Shown here: one piece after another, positions 16,346 to 24,363 of the stretch
How the letters are laid out: every line of letters begins with the position of its first letter
Numbering within the stretch: position 1 is the stretch's first letter
Source: JBBCJM01 sp037190175
Lineage (GTDB): Bacteria; Pseudomonadota; Alphaproteobacteria; Rhodobacterales; Rhodobacteraceae
DNA length: 64,000 nt
Direction of reading: 5' to 3'
NCBI GenBank assembly: GCA_037190175.1
Contig: JBBCJM010000004.1
Coordinates: 4,767 to 68,766 of the forward strand
Translations under genes and position numbers: made by a program
Notes under the pieces: generated by a model
Told to the model about the DNA's origin: nothing
The model's input: only the letters and a program-made list of their open reading frames with translations
Database searches by the model: none

Positions 16346-18009
16346 TCCCGTTCCTCCATTCCCACGCCTGCCAAATGCCGGCCGGTGATCCAGCCGAAGG
16401 TCATCGCGGGCCCGAGGGTGATCCCCGCGCCCGGATAATTGCCGCCCATGATGCTGGCGCGGTCGTTGCCCACGGCATAGAGGCCGGGGATGGCCTGTCC
16501 CTGCCGGTCCAGCACCTCGCCGGGAACCGTGGTCTTCAGCCCGTCGAAGGTGCCCAGGTCCCCCATCTCCAGCCGCACCGCATAGAACGGCCCGCGCTCC
16601 ACCGGGGCCACGCAGGGGTTGGGCCGGTGGTCGGGGTCGGCGAGATAGCGGTTGAAGCTGGTCTCGCCGCGGTGGAACGCCTCGTCCCGCCCCTGCCGCG
16701 CGCCGCGGTTGTACTCGGCCACCGTCGCCTCCAGCCCCGCGGGGTCGATCCCGCAGACGCGGGCGAGGTCGGCGAGCGTGCGGCCGGTCTTGAGATAGCC
16801 GGTGCGGGTCCAGAGCCACAGGGGCAGCGGCGCGGGCTTGGCGTGGCCGAGGCCGTATTTGCGGATCGTGCGGCGGTCGCAGACCAGCCAGCAGGCGGCC
16901 TCGCCCGCCGCCAGCATCGCGGCGCCCACGTCGTGATAGCTCTCGCTCTCGTTGGTGAAGCGGCGGCCGTCGGACAGCACCGCGATCATCCCGGGCTTGT
17001 AGCGGTCCAGCAGGTGGGGGAAGACGCCCTTCCCCGGCACCCGGCTGACCGGCATCCAGGCCGCGGGCTGGGCGAATTCGGCGTCGAAGGCGCCGCCCGC
17101 CTCCTCCCCCAGCCGGATGCCGTCGCCGGTGTTGTCCCCGGGCACCGGGGAGTGGTGTTCGCCCCCGGCCTTCAGGTGGGCATAGACCCCGGCGCGGCGG
17201 GCCAGATCCTGGGCATAGCCGCCGCAGGCCAGCACCACGCCCTTGCGCGCCCCGATCACACCGGCCGGCGTCTCGGCCCCCGTCACCCGGCCACCCTCGC
17301 GCACCAGCCGCAGGGCGGGGGTGCCGGTCAGGATCGGGATCCCGAGGTCGAAGCAGCTCTTCGCCAGCCGCGCCGCCAGCGCATTGCCCGAGGTCACCTG
17401 CACCCCCCGCCCGTGGCGCACCACCTCGACCGCATGGGCCGCCAGCCGGCGGGCGACATAGAGGAAGGATTGCAACGACCTGGTGGCGTTGAAGAAGTGC
17501 CTGATGTCGGCGTTGGAGGAGTTGAACATCATCCCCATGAAGGTGATGGTCGCAAGCGGCGGGCGCAGCCGTTTCAGGTTCTCGCCAAGGGTGCTGCTGT
17601 CATAGGGCGCGGCCAGCACCGAGCGGCCCACGTCCACGCCCCCCTCCACCGTGGGGTGATAGTCGGGGTAGAGCGTGGGCACGAACCGCACCTCGGTCTC
17701 CCTCTCGAACCAGTCCAGCATCCGGGGGCCGGCGTCCAGGAAGGCCTCGACCGCCGCGGGCTGGAAGAAGTTGCCGGCCTCGGCGCGCAGATAGGTCCGC
17801 GCCGCCTCGCGCGAGTCGCCGGGGTTCAGCGCCTGCCCGTGGCGGTTGCCGGGGATCCACAGCACCCCACCGGAAAAGGCCGTGGTGCCGCCGAACACCG
17901 GCGCCTTTTCCAGCACGGTCACCGAAAGCCCGTGCCTGCGCGCGGTGAGGGCGGTGGCCAGCCCCCCGGCCCCCGAACCGATCACCAGCACGTCGCAGTC
18001 TGCCTGCAT
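16342..18009 (-). CDS. FAD-dependent oxidoreductase, 3-ketosteroid dehydrogenase type
   Basis: 555-aa flavoprotein, the third KstD-like paralogue. GSGAGGLATALTARRHG forms the FAD site near residue 10. EKAPVFGGTTAFSGGVLW, RFTNESESYHDVGA (central tyrosine) and the C-terminal IMGGNYPGAGITLGPAMTFG follow. Its catalytic loop YPGAG (Tyr about 525) is closest of the three to that of the steroid enzyme. The ATG at 18009 has GGGAGGAGGGG upstream. It is the first gene of the operon; the bipartite motif lies 53-80 bp upstream of its start. Confidence 0.88.
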   Translation of the reverse strand: MQADCDVLVIGSGAGGLATALTARRHGLSVTVLEKAPVFGGTTAFSGGVLWIPGNRHGQALNPGDSREAARTYLRAEAGNFFQPAAVEAFLDAGPRMLDWFERETEVRFVPTLYPDYHPTVEGGVDVGRSVLAAPYDSSTLGENLKRLRPPLATITFMGMMFNSSNADIRHFFNATRSLQSFLYVARRLAAHAVEVVRHGRGVQVTSGNALAARLAKSCFDLGIPILTGTPALRLVREGGRVTGAETPAGVIGARKGVVLACGGYAQDLARRAGVYAHLKAGGEHHSPVPGDNTGDGIRLGEEAGGAFDAEFAQPAAWMPVSRVPGKGVFPHLLDRYKPGMIAVLSDGRRFTNESESYHDVGAAMLAAGEAACWLVCDRRTIRKYGLGHAKPAPLPLWLWTRTGYLKTGRTLADLARVCGIDPAGLEATVAEYNRGARQGRDEAFHRGETSFNRYLADPDHRPNPCVAPVERGPFYAVRLEMGDLGTFDGLKTTVPGEVLDRQGQAIPGLYAVGNDRASIMGGNYPGAGITLGPAMTFGWITGRHLAGVGMEERE

Positions 18010-18061
18010 GGCGTCCCCTCCTCCCGCTGCCCGTCTGCTAGCCCGCGCGGGCCGGCCGTCC

Positions 18062-18089
18062 AATGGACGCAGCGGCGCAACTGTTGGAC
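18062..18089 (-). promoter_or_regulatory. Bipartite operator-like motif, copy 2 (GTCCAACA-N12-CGTCCATT)
   Basis: On the minus strand GTCCAACA (18089-18082), a 12-base spacer and CGTCCATT (18069-18062) repeat exactly the arms and spacing of 7774-7801, in the same orientation relative to the downstream gene. GTCCA-A-TGGAC around the inner arm is also an 11-base palindrome (18059-18069). It lies between the exporter gene end and the flavoprotein operon and is the best candidate for that operon's control site. Confidence 0.6.
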
Positions 18090-18091
18090 GA

Positions 18092-19729
18092 TCAGGGGAT
18101 CTCGGGCGTGCGCGGCATCTCGTGCCCGTGGCCATGGTCGGGAGGCCGGACCGTGTGACGCTCCAGCTTGCGATGCGCCACGGGCGGGCCGTCGCCGCGG
18201 TGCAGCAGCAGAAGCTGGCGATGGTTCTCGGCATCCGCCTGGGTGCGGCGCTGCATCATGCGGATGTAATCGGTCCAGGTCGCCACGTGATAGCTTTCCG
18301 ACCACAGGTGCGGGTCCGAGAGGTCGCGCAGGAGCACCCAGTTCGAGGCGCCGTTGCGCAGCCGGATCCGCCGCCGCTCGGCCATCACCGCCATGAAGGC
18401 CGGAATGTCGGGATCGTCGATCAGATAGTCCACGGTGACGAGGATCGGCCCGCTCTGCGGCCGGATGTCCAGCTTGGGCGGCGGCGGCGTCACGTTGCCG
18501 GTGGGGTCCAGCGTCGCGGCGTCGGTGGGCAGCAGCGGCAGCACCAGCCCCAGCGCCAGCGAGGCCAAAAGCGCACCCCCCGCCCCCACCAGCGCCACGT
18601 CCAGGCCCAGGAGGTCGGCGCTCCAGCCGTGGAACCAGCTGCCCAGCGCCATGCCGCCGAAGGTGCAGGTCTGATAGATCGACAGCGCCCGGCCCACCAC
18701 CCAGCGGGGGCTGGAAAACTGCACCGACACGTTGAAGAGCGACAGCGCCAGCACCCAGGCCGCGCCCGCGGGCAGCATCGCCAGATGGCTGAGCAGGCTA
18801 TTGCGGCTGAGCCCCAGCACGATGGCCCCCACCCCCAGCGCCGCGCAGGCGAGCCGGATGATCCCCTCGTTGGACAGCAGCGCCCGCAGCCGCTGGTTCA
18901 TCAGCGCCGCGCCGATCGCGCCCAGGCCGAAGGCGCCCAGCAGCGTGCCGTAGCCCAGCGCCCCAGCGGCCACGTACTGGCTGGCCACCGAGGGCATCAG
19001 CGCCATCACCGCGATCCCGATGTAGCTGAAGACGAAGGCCCGCAGCATCACGGTCAGCAGCCGGGGCGACAAAAGCACATAGCGGATCCCCGCCCGCATC
19101 GCACCGCCGAAGCGTTCGCGCGGCAGGGTGCGCGGCTCGCGCTTGGGCTTCCAGCGCCAGATCGCCCAGATGAGCGGCAGGTAGCTGAGCGCGTTCAGCG
19201 CGAAGGCCGTGAACACGCCCGCCACGGCCACGATCATCCCGCCCAGCGCCGGCCCGACGCTGCGCATCAGGTTGAAGCCCACGCTGTTCAGGCTGACCGC
19301 CTGGGGCACCTCGTCCCGCGTCACGATATCGCCGACCGAAGCCTGCCAGGAGGGGTTGTTCAGCGCATTGCCGCAGCCGATCAGGAAGGTGAAGCCCAGA
19401 AGGATCCAGGGGCTGAGCCCGTCCAGCAGCGTGAGCGCGGCCAGCCCGAAGGAGGCCGCCATCATCAGCGCCTGCGCCCAGAGCAGCACGTGGCGACGGT
19501 CGAGGTTGTCGGCCAGCACCCCGGCCATCATCGAGAACATCATCACCGGCAGCGTGCTGGCCGCCTGCACCAGCGCGATCATGCTGTTCGAATCGGTCAT
19601 GAGCGTCATGGTCCAGCCCACGCCCACCACCTGGATCAGCCCGCCGAGGTTCGAGACCAGAAGCGCCAGCCACAGCGACCGGAACACCGGATTGCGCAGG
19701 GGCGCGAGTGTGGATTTGTGTTGCTGCAC
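18092..19729 (-). CDS. MFS exporter with soluble C-terminal domain (MFS_3/EntS-like)
   Basis: 545-aa protein. Residues 1-410 are a 12-helix MFS carrier of the enterobactin-exporter-like type (LRNPVFRSLWLALLVSNLGG start, NLDRRHVLLWAQ loop, GCGNALNNPSWQASVGDIV). Residues about 430-545 form a soluble tail (ILVTVDYLIDDPDIPAFMAVMAERRRIRLRNGASNWVLLRDL and so on) resembling the monooxygenase-like dimeric barrel domain fused to such carriers. The GTG start at 19729 has GGAGGGG upstream. Substrate unknown. Confidence 0.85.
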   Translation of the reverse strand: MQQHKSTLAPLRNPVFRSLWLALLVSNLGGLIQVVGVGWTMTLMTDSNSMIALVQAASTLPVMMFSMMAGVLADNLDRRHVLLWAQALMMAASFGLAALTLLDGLSPWILLGFTFLIGCGNALNNPSWQASVGDIVTRDEVPQAVSLNSVGFNLMRSVGPALGGMIVAVAGVFTAFALNALSYLPLIWAIWRWKPKREPRTLPRERFGGAMRAGIRYVLLSPRLLTVMLRAFVFSYIGIAVMALMPSVASQYVAAGALGYGTLLGAFGLGAIGAALMNQRLRALLSNEGIIRLACAALGVGAIVLGLSRNSLLSHLAMLPAGAAWVLALSLFNVSVQFSSPRWVVGRALSIYQTCTFGGMALGSWFHGWSADLLGLDVALVGAGGALLASLALGLVLPLLPTDAATLDPTGNVTPPPPKLDIRPQSGPILVTVDYLIDDPDIPAFMAVMAERRRIRLRNGASNWVLLRDLSDPHLWSESYHVATWTDYIRMMQRRTQADAENHRQLLLLHRGDGPPVAHRKLERHTVRPPDHGHGHEMPRTPEIP

Positions 19730-19864
19730 CCTCCGGCCCCTCCCCGCCGGCCCGGTCCGCCGTCCGGGGGTGGCCGCCCGGCCCGATTCCGGCGGCGCAG
19801 GTATCTATGTTCCCCGGCGGGGCGGATCTTGCAACTCCCGTTCTGTCCCGGGGGGCGGGGGCGA

Positions 19865-20944
19865 CTATTCCGTCGCCCAGTCGGCCGACTGCATCTCGAT
19901 CAGCCGGCTGGCGGTGCGGGCGAATTCGAAGGTGCCCTCGCCTTCGAGGTACAGCTGCTCGGGCGCCGCCGCGGCGCTGGCCACCAGCTTCACCCGCGCC
20001 TCGTAAAGCGCGTCGATCAGGGTCACGAACCGCTTCGCCTCGTTGTAGTTCTCGGCCGACAACTGCGGGATGTCCTCCAGGATCAGCACCCGGACCGCCT
20101 GCGCCAGCGCCAGGTAGTCGGCCGGCCCCAGGGGGCGGGCGCAGAGGTCCCAGAAGGTCGCCCGCGCCACGCCGCTGGCAAAGCGGGGCAGTTCCACCTC
20201 GCGCCCGTTCACGGCCAGCCGCAGGGTCTCGGGCGGCGCGCCGCCGGTCAGGTCGGCCCACATCGCCTCGATCCGCCCGCCCGCGGCGCTGGCCGGGTGG
20301 AAATAGACCTGCGCCCCGGCCAGCCGATGGCGGCGATAGTCGGTCGGGCTTTCCAGTTCCACCACCTCCAGCCGCTGCCGCAACAGGCCGATGAAGGGCA
20401 GGAACAGGTTGCGGTTCAGCCCGTCCTTGTACAGGTCCTCCGGCGGGCGGTTCGAGGTCGCCACCACCACCACGCCGCCGGCGAACAGCTTCTCGAACAG
20501 CCGGCCCACGATCATCGCATCGGTGATGTCGGTGACCTGCAACTCGTCGAAGGCCAGAAGCCGCAGGTCGCGCAGCAGCGCCTCGGCCACCGGGGCCAGC
20601 GCATCCTCCACCCCTTGCTGGCGGGCCGCGTGCATCCCCCGGTGCACCTCCTGCATGAAGGCGTGGAAATGCACCCGCCGCTTGGCCGGCGTGTCGGTGG
20701 CGGCGTGGAACAGGTCCATCAGCATCGACTTGCCGCGCCCCACGCCGCCCCAGAGGTAAAGGCCCTTCGGCGCCGGCTCGGGCCGGCGGAAGCGGGAGAG
20801 GAAGCCGTTGCGCCGCCCGCCCTGCGCCTCCAGCCACTCGCGCAGGGCTTGCAGACGGGGCAGCACCGCGTGCTGGGCAGGGTCGGGGCGCAACAGCCCC
20901 GCCGCCACCCGCGCCTCGTAGATCTCGGTCAGGCTTTCGCTCAT
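19865..20944 (-). CDS. zapE: Cell division protein ZapE (AFG1-like ATPase)
   Basis: 359-aa AFG1/ZapE-family P-loop ATPase: Walker A GGVGRGKSMLMD near residue 65, Walker B LLAFDELQVTDITDA, and TSNRPPEDLYKDGLNR, a family hallmark. Length matches bacterial ZapE, a peripheral ATPase linked to the divisome and to mitochondrial-type protein turnover. It is one of the few housekeeping-type genes here. A 135-bp gap separates it from the exporter gene downstream; no signal recognised there. Confidence 0.93.
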   Translation of the reverse strand: MSESLTEIYEARVAAGLLRPDPAQHAVLPRLQALREWLEAQGGRRNGFLSRFRRPEPAPKGLYLWGGVGRGKSMLMDLFHAATDTPAKRRVHFHAFMQEVHRGMHAARQQGVEDALAPVAEALLRDLRLLAFDELQVTDITDAMIVGRLFEKLFAGGVVVVATSNRPPEDLYKDGLNRNLFLPFIGLLRQRLEVVELESPTDYRRHRLAGAQVYFHPASAAGGRIEAMWADLTGGAPPETLRLAVNGREVELPRFASGVARATFWDLCARPLGPADYLALAQAVRVLILEDIPQLSAENYNEAKRFVTLIDALYEARVKLVASAAAAPEQLYLEGEGTFEFARTASRLIEMQSADWATE

Positions 20945-20966
20945 GGCACCGTGGTTTAGCGGGCCG

Positions 20967-21230
20967 TCAGCCGCTGTGCCAGAGCGTGCTGGCCGCGATC
21001 AGCGCGACCAGCGCCGCGGTCAGCCAGCCCAGCCGCCGGCGGTCGGCGGCGAACTCGGGTTCGGTCAGGAAGGCGCGGAACGAGCGCAGCGTGGCCCCGG
21101 GGCCGGGAAAGGCGATGCCGCTCTCGGCCACCGCCCGGCGGCGCAGGCGGAACAGGGTGCGGAACATCGCCGCCGCCCAGAGCACGAAGACCATGGCCTG
21201 CACCGCCAGCAGGGCGACCAGCCCGTCCAT
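20967..21230 (-). CDS. Small membrane protein of unknown function
   Basis: 87-aa protein with a hydrophobic segment at about residues 5-24, a basic and charged middle (FRTLFRLRRRAVAESG, RSFRAFLTEPEFAADRRR) and a second hydrophobic segment at 68-84. I do not recognise the family. Its start overlaps the stop of the DUF1428 gene (TGATG), so it is expressed with that operon, and zapE follows 22 bases later. Confidence 0.65.
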   Translation of the reverse strand: MDGLVALLAVQAMVFVLWAAAMFRTLFRLRRRAVAESGIAFPGPGATLRSFRAFLTEPEFAADRRRLGWLTAALVALIAASTLWHSG

Positions 21231-21592
21231 CAGCCCGGCAGCCCCCGCACCACCAGCCCGCGGAACCCGCCCCAGATCATCCGCTTGCGGTCGAAGGGAG
21301 GGTCGGGGTCGTCATAGGCCAGCCGCGGGTCGGCCATCACCGCGGCGTTGATGCGGTCGCGGCCGGCGCGGTCGGGATAGCCGATGAAGCTGAAGAACGG
21401 CACTTCCCCCGGCCGCAGGTCCACCGCCCGGGCGAAGTCGGTCACCTCGCCCGCCGGCACGTCGTCGCCCGCCGCCTCCACCGCGAACAGCGCGCCGTGC
21501 TCCATCCAGATGTCCAGCGCCTTTTCCGCCATCTTGCGGTAGGCGTCGATCCTGTCGGCCGGAACGGGAAGCACGAAGCCGTCGATATACAT
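21230..21592 (-). CDS. DUF1428 family protein (YbaA-like)
   Basis: 120-aa protein starting MYIDGFVLPVPADR with KRMIWGGFRG near its end, both hallmarks of the DUF1428/YbaA family of small dimeric alpha-beta-barrel proteins. Function unknown. The ATG at 21592 is preferred over an upstream frame because the family starts exactly there. It is linked to the DinB gene with a four-base gap. Confidence 0.88.
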   Translation of the reverse strand: MYIDGFVLPVPADRIDAYRKMAEKALDIWMEHGALFAVEAAGDDVPAGEVTDFARAVDLRPGEVPFFSFIGYPDRAGRDRINAAVMADPRLAYDDPDPPFDRKRMIWGGFRGLVVRGLPG

Positions 21593-21596
21593 GGCA

Positions 21597-22139
21597 TCAC
21601 TCCTGCAAGGGGCCCAGCCAGCGGGCGGCCGCCGGCACCCGGCCGAAGTCCAGATAGAAGTCGTCCAGCTGCGGCGGCGGCACCGAGGTTCCCGACAGCA
21701 TGGCATGGGCCTGCCCGCGGTGGTGGATCTGGTGCTGGAAAAGGTGCAGCAGGATCAGGTCCACCCGCTCCTCCACCCGTCCGCGGTCGCCCCGGTCGGT
21801 CACCACCCGGCGGGGCAGGTCGGCGGCCGCCAGCCCCTCGCAGAACCCGATCAGCCGGCGGTCCTGCGCGCCCTGCGCCGCGGCCAGCCCCTCGCGGCCC
21901 GCAAACACCGGCGCCTCGCGGAAGGCCCGGGGGCCGAGCCCGCCGCCGGTCAGCGCGTCGGTGTAATAGAGGTCGATCGCGTGGATGTGGTGCAGCGTGG
22001 CCGAGAGCGAGGGGAAGAAGCCCACCCGCGGCGCCTCCCACTCGCCCGGTTGCAGCCGGGCGCAGGCCTCCAGCAGGATTTCGTTGGCGCAGGCGCTGTT
22101 GCGCGCCATCAGCGCCAGTTGCGCCACCGCGGGGTCCAT
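21597..22139 (-). CDS. DinB family protein
   Basis: 180-aa four-helix-bundle protein. Metal-binding histidines are visible in LHHIHAIDLYYTDAL (about residue 50) and LFQHQIHHRGQAHAML (about residue 140), the DinB/YfiT pattern. Members include thiol-dependent S-transferases and maleylpyruvate isomerase-like proteins. Its start overlaps the fumarylacetoacetase stop (TGATG); sitting next to that gene, a role in ring-cleavage product metabolism is possible but unproven. Confidence 0.85.
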   Translation of the reverse strand: MDPAVAQLALMARNSACANEILLEACARLQPGEWEAPRVGFFPSLSATLHHIHAIDLYYTDALTGGGLGPRAFREAPVFAGREGLAAAQGAQDRRLIGFCEGLAAADLPRRVVTDRGDRGRVEERVDLILLHLFQHQIHHRGQAHAMLSGTSVPPPQLDDFYLDFGRVPAAARWLGPLQE

Positions 22140-23386
22140 CACGGCACCGAGGGCAGCGCCGCCACCACCTGCCCGCTGCACTCGCCGAAGCCCACGCGGA
22201 AGCCGTCGCCCTGCGCGTGCCCCCGCAGCACCACCACGTCGCCGTCCTCCAGGAAGCTGCGGCTGACGCCGCCGGGCAGCGCCAGCGGCTCCTTGCCGCC
22301 CCAGGAGAGTTCCAGCATCGAGCCGCGGCTGTCCTTCCCCGGCCCCGAGATGGTGCCCGAGCCCAGCAGATCCCCCACCGTCATCGGGCAGCCGCAGAGC
22401 GTGTGGTGCGCCAGTTGCTGGGCGAAGGAGAAATACATCTCGCGGTAGTTGGTGCGCGAGACCACGGTTTCCCCCTGCCCGCCCGGCGCCAGCGCCACGG
22501 ACAGGTCGATGTCCCAGGACGCCTTCTCCGGCGCCTCCAGATAGGGCAGCACCGGCACCTCGCGCGGGGGCAGCGCGGTGCGGAAGGGCTCCAGCGCGGC
22601 CTTCATCACGATCCAGGGGCTGATGGTGGTGGCGGTGGCCTTGGCCTGGAACGGGCCCAGCGGCTGGTATTCCCACCCCTGGATGTCGCGCGCCGACCAG
22701 TCGTTCAGCAGGACGAAGCCGAAGATCATCTCCTCGGCCCGCGCCACGCCGACCGGCCCGTCCGAGGCGGTGCCGACGATGGCGCCCAGTTCCAGCTCGA
22801 AGTCGAACCGGGCCGAGGGCGCCAGCACCGGCGGGCCGTCGCCGCGCTTCAGCTGCCCCCAGGGCCGGCGCACCGGCGCGCCCGAGACCACCACCGAGGA
22901 TGCCCGCCCGTTGTAGCCGATGGGCAGGTGCAGCCAGTTGGGCGGCAGCGCGTTCTCGGCCCCGCGCAGCATGGTGCCCACGTTCATCGCATGGTGCTTG
23001 CCCGCGTAGAAGTCGGTGTATTCCGCCACCAGCAGCGGCAGGTGCAGCCGCACGGCCGGCCGCGGGTGCAGGTAATGCTCGACCTCCACCCGCGTCTCGG
23101 CCCCCTCGCCCAGGAACCCGGTCAGCAGCAGCCGCAGCCGCGCCCAGGCGGCGGGGCCAAGCTCCATCACCTCGTTCCAGAACGGCACGTCCAGCACCGC
23201 ATGGTCGGCCAGCCGCAACAGCCCCGCGCGTTCCATCCCCGCCACGTCCAGCACATGGTCGCCGATGGCCACCCCGCAGCGCGGGTCCTCGCCGGCCACG
23301 TCGAAGACCCCCAGCGCGAGGTTGTTCAGGGGAAACTCGCCCTCGGGATCGTTGGCCCCGGGAACCCAGCTGCGGCGCAGGCTCAT
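22139..23386 (-). CDS. fahA: Fumarylacetoacetase
   Basis: 415-aa protein matching full-length fumarylacetoacetase. The N-terminal SH3-like domain (LGVFDVAGEDPRCGVAIGDHVLDV) is followed by the catalytic domain with DFYAGKHHAMNVG (catalytic His), FELELGAIVG (Glu-x-Glu calcium ligands), NDWSARDIQGWEYQPLGPFQAK (Asp and Lys) and the later GTISGPGKDSRGSMLELSW. It hydrolyses fumarylacetoacetate to fumarate and acetoacetate in tyrosine/homogentisate breakdown. Homogentisate dioxygenase is not in this window. It overlaps both neighbours (ATGA upstream, TGATG downstream). Confidence 0.94.
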   Translation of the reverse strand: MSLRRSWVPGANDPEGEFPLNNLALGVFDVAGEDPRCGVAIGDHVLDVAGMERAGLLRLADHAVLDVPFWNEVMELGPAAWARLRLLLTGFLGEGAETRVEVEHYLHPRPAVRLHLPLLVAEYTDFYAGKHHAMNVGTMLRGAENALPPNWLHLPIGYNGRASSVVVSGAPVRRPWGQLKRGDGPPVLAPSARFDFELELGAIVGTASDGPVGVARAEEMIFGFVLLNDWSARDIQGWEYQPLGPFQAKATATTISPWIVMKAALEPFRTALPPREVPVLPYLEAPEKASWDIDLSVALAPGGQGETVVSRTNYREMYFSFAQQLAHHTLCGCPMTVGDLLGSGTISGPGKDSRGSMLELSWGGKEPLALPGGVSRSFLEDGDVVVLRGHAQGDGFRVGFGECSGQVVAALPSVP

Positions 23387-24306
23387 AATGCAATCTCCAT
23401 TCCGTCGCGGCCCACCGTGACCGGGCCATTCCAAACCTCGCCCGCCGCGGCCAGCCAGTCGGCCTCGCCAAAGGCGGGATCGTCGGCGGGGATCAGGTGG
23501 TGCAGCACCAGCCGCCCCGCCCCTGCCGCCCGGGCGATGCGGGCAGCGTTCTCCACGGTGCAATGCGCCATGTGCAGGTGGTTGCGCAGAGCGGCGCCGA
23601 GCCCGGTCTTCTGCACGATGGCCTCCACCCCCGCGGGCAGCATCGCCTCGTGCACCAGCACCGCGCTGCCGCGCGCGAAGTCGGCCAGCGGCGGGTGATA
23701 GGCGGTATCGCCCGAGAAGGTGACCGAGGCCGCCCCGTCGAAGCGCAGGGCGAAGCAGTTCTCCAAGGGCGGATGCGGCACCCGCAGCGCCGAGACGCGC
23801 AGGCCCGGCCCGGCCAGAACCTCGCCCTCCTCCAGCACATGCAGGCGGATCAGGTCGGCCAGCGGCGCGCGGCCCTCGTCATGGATGCGGATGGTGATGT
23901 CATAGGCCAGCGCGGCCATGAAGCCTTGCAGATAGACGTCCAGCCCCTTCGGCCCCCAGATCTGGACGGGCGCGGTCCGCCCGGTGGTCCAGGCGGTGTG
24001 CAGCAGGGGGCCGAGTTCCAGCACATGGTCGGAATGCAGGTGGGAGACGAAGACATGGTCAAGGCTGCGCAGATCCGCCCCGGCCTGAACCAGGCTGCGG
24101 GTGACGCCCAGCCCGCAGTCCACCACGCAGCGCCGCCCGGCGATGTCCAGCAGCGATGAGGTCGGCATCGCCCCGCCCTGCCGCACCGCCGGCCCGCCCT
24201 TGACGCCCAGGAGCACCAGCCGGTCGGGCCGGGCGGCGGCCGGCGCGGGCTCCGGCAGGGGCTCGGCGCTCAGCACCGGGCGCAGGGGCAGGGTGTCCTC
24301 GGGCAT
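23383..24306 (-). CDS. Metallo-beta-lactamase fold hydrolase
   Basis: 307-aa MBL-fold protein with the zinc motif HLHSDH (His89, His91, Asp93, His94), a downstream His in VLVHEAMLP and SGDTAYHPPLADFA, resembling RNase Z/arylsulfatase-like hydrolases. The ATG at 24306 is chosen for its GGAG at the right distance; a GTG at 24330 lacks one. It starts the operon with fahA, dinB-like and DUF1428 genes. The first 25 residues are proline-rich with no clear signal peptide. Substrate unknown. Confidence 0.87.
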   Translation of the reverse strand: MPEDTLPLRPVLSAEPLPEPAPAAARPDRLVLLGVKGGPAVRQGGAMPTSSLLDIAGRRCVVDCGLGVTRSLVQAGADLRSLDHVFVSHLHSDHVLELGPLLHTAWTTGRTAPVQIWGPKGLDVYLQGFMAALAYDITIRIHDEGRAPLADLIRLHVLEEGEVLAGPGLRVSALRVPHPPLENCFALRFDGAASVTFSGDTAYHPPLADFARGSAVLVHEAMLPAGVEAIVQKTGLGAALRNHLHMAHCTVENAARIARAAGAGRLVLHHLIPADDPAFGEADWLAAAGEVWNGPVTVGRDGMEIAL

Positions 24307-24363
24307 GGGCGTCTCCGGGGGCTTTCGCACGAGCCTAGGGGCAGGCGGCGGGCTCCGCTACCG

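Noticed and set aside
17846..20959. 1037-codon plus-strand open frame
   Set aside because: Antisense to the exporter and zapE; composition dominated by Arg, His, Gln and Pro, with no domain. A GC-skew shadow.
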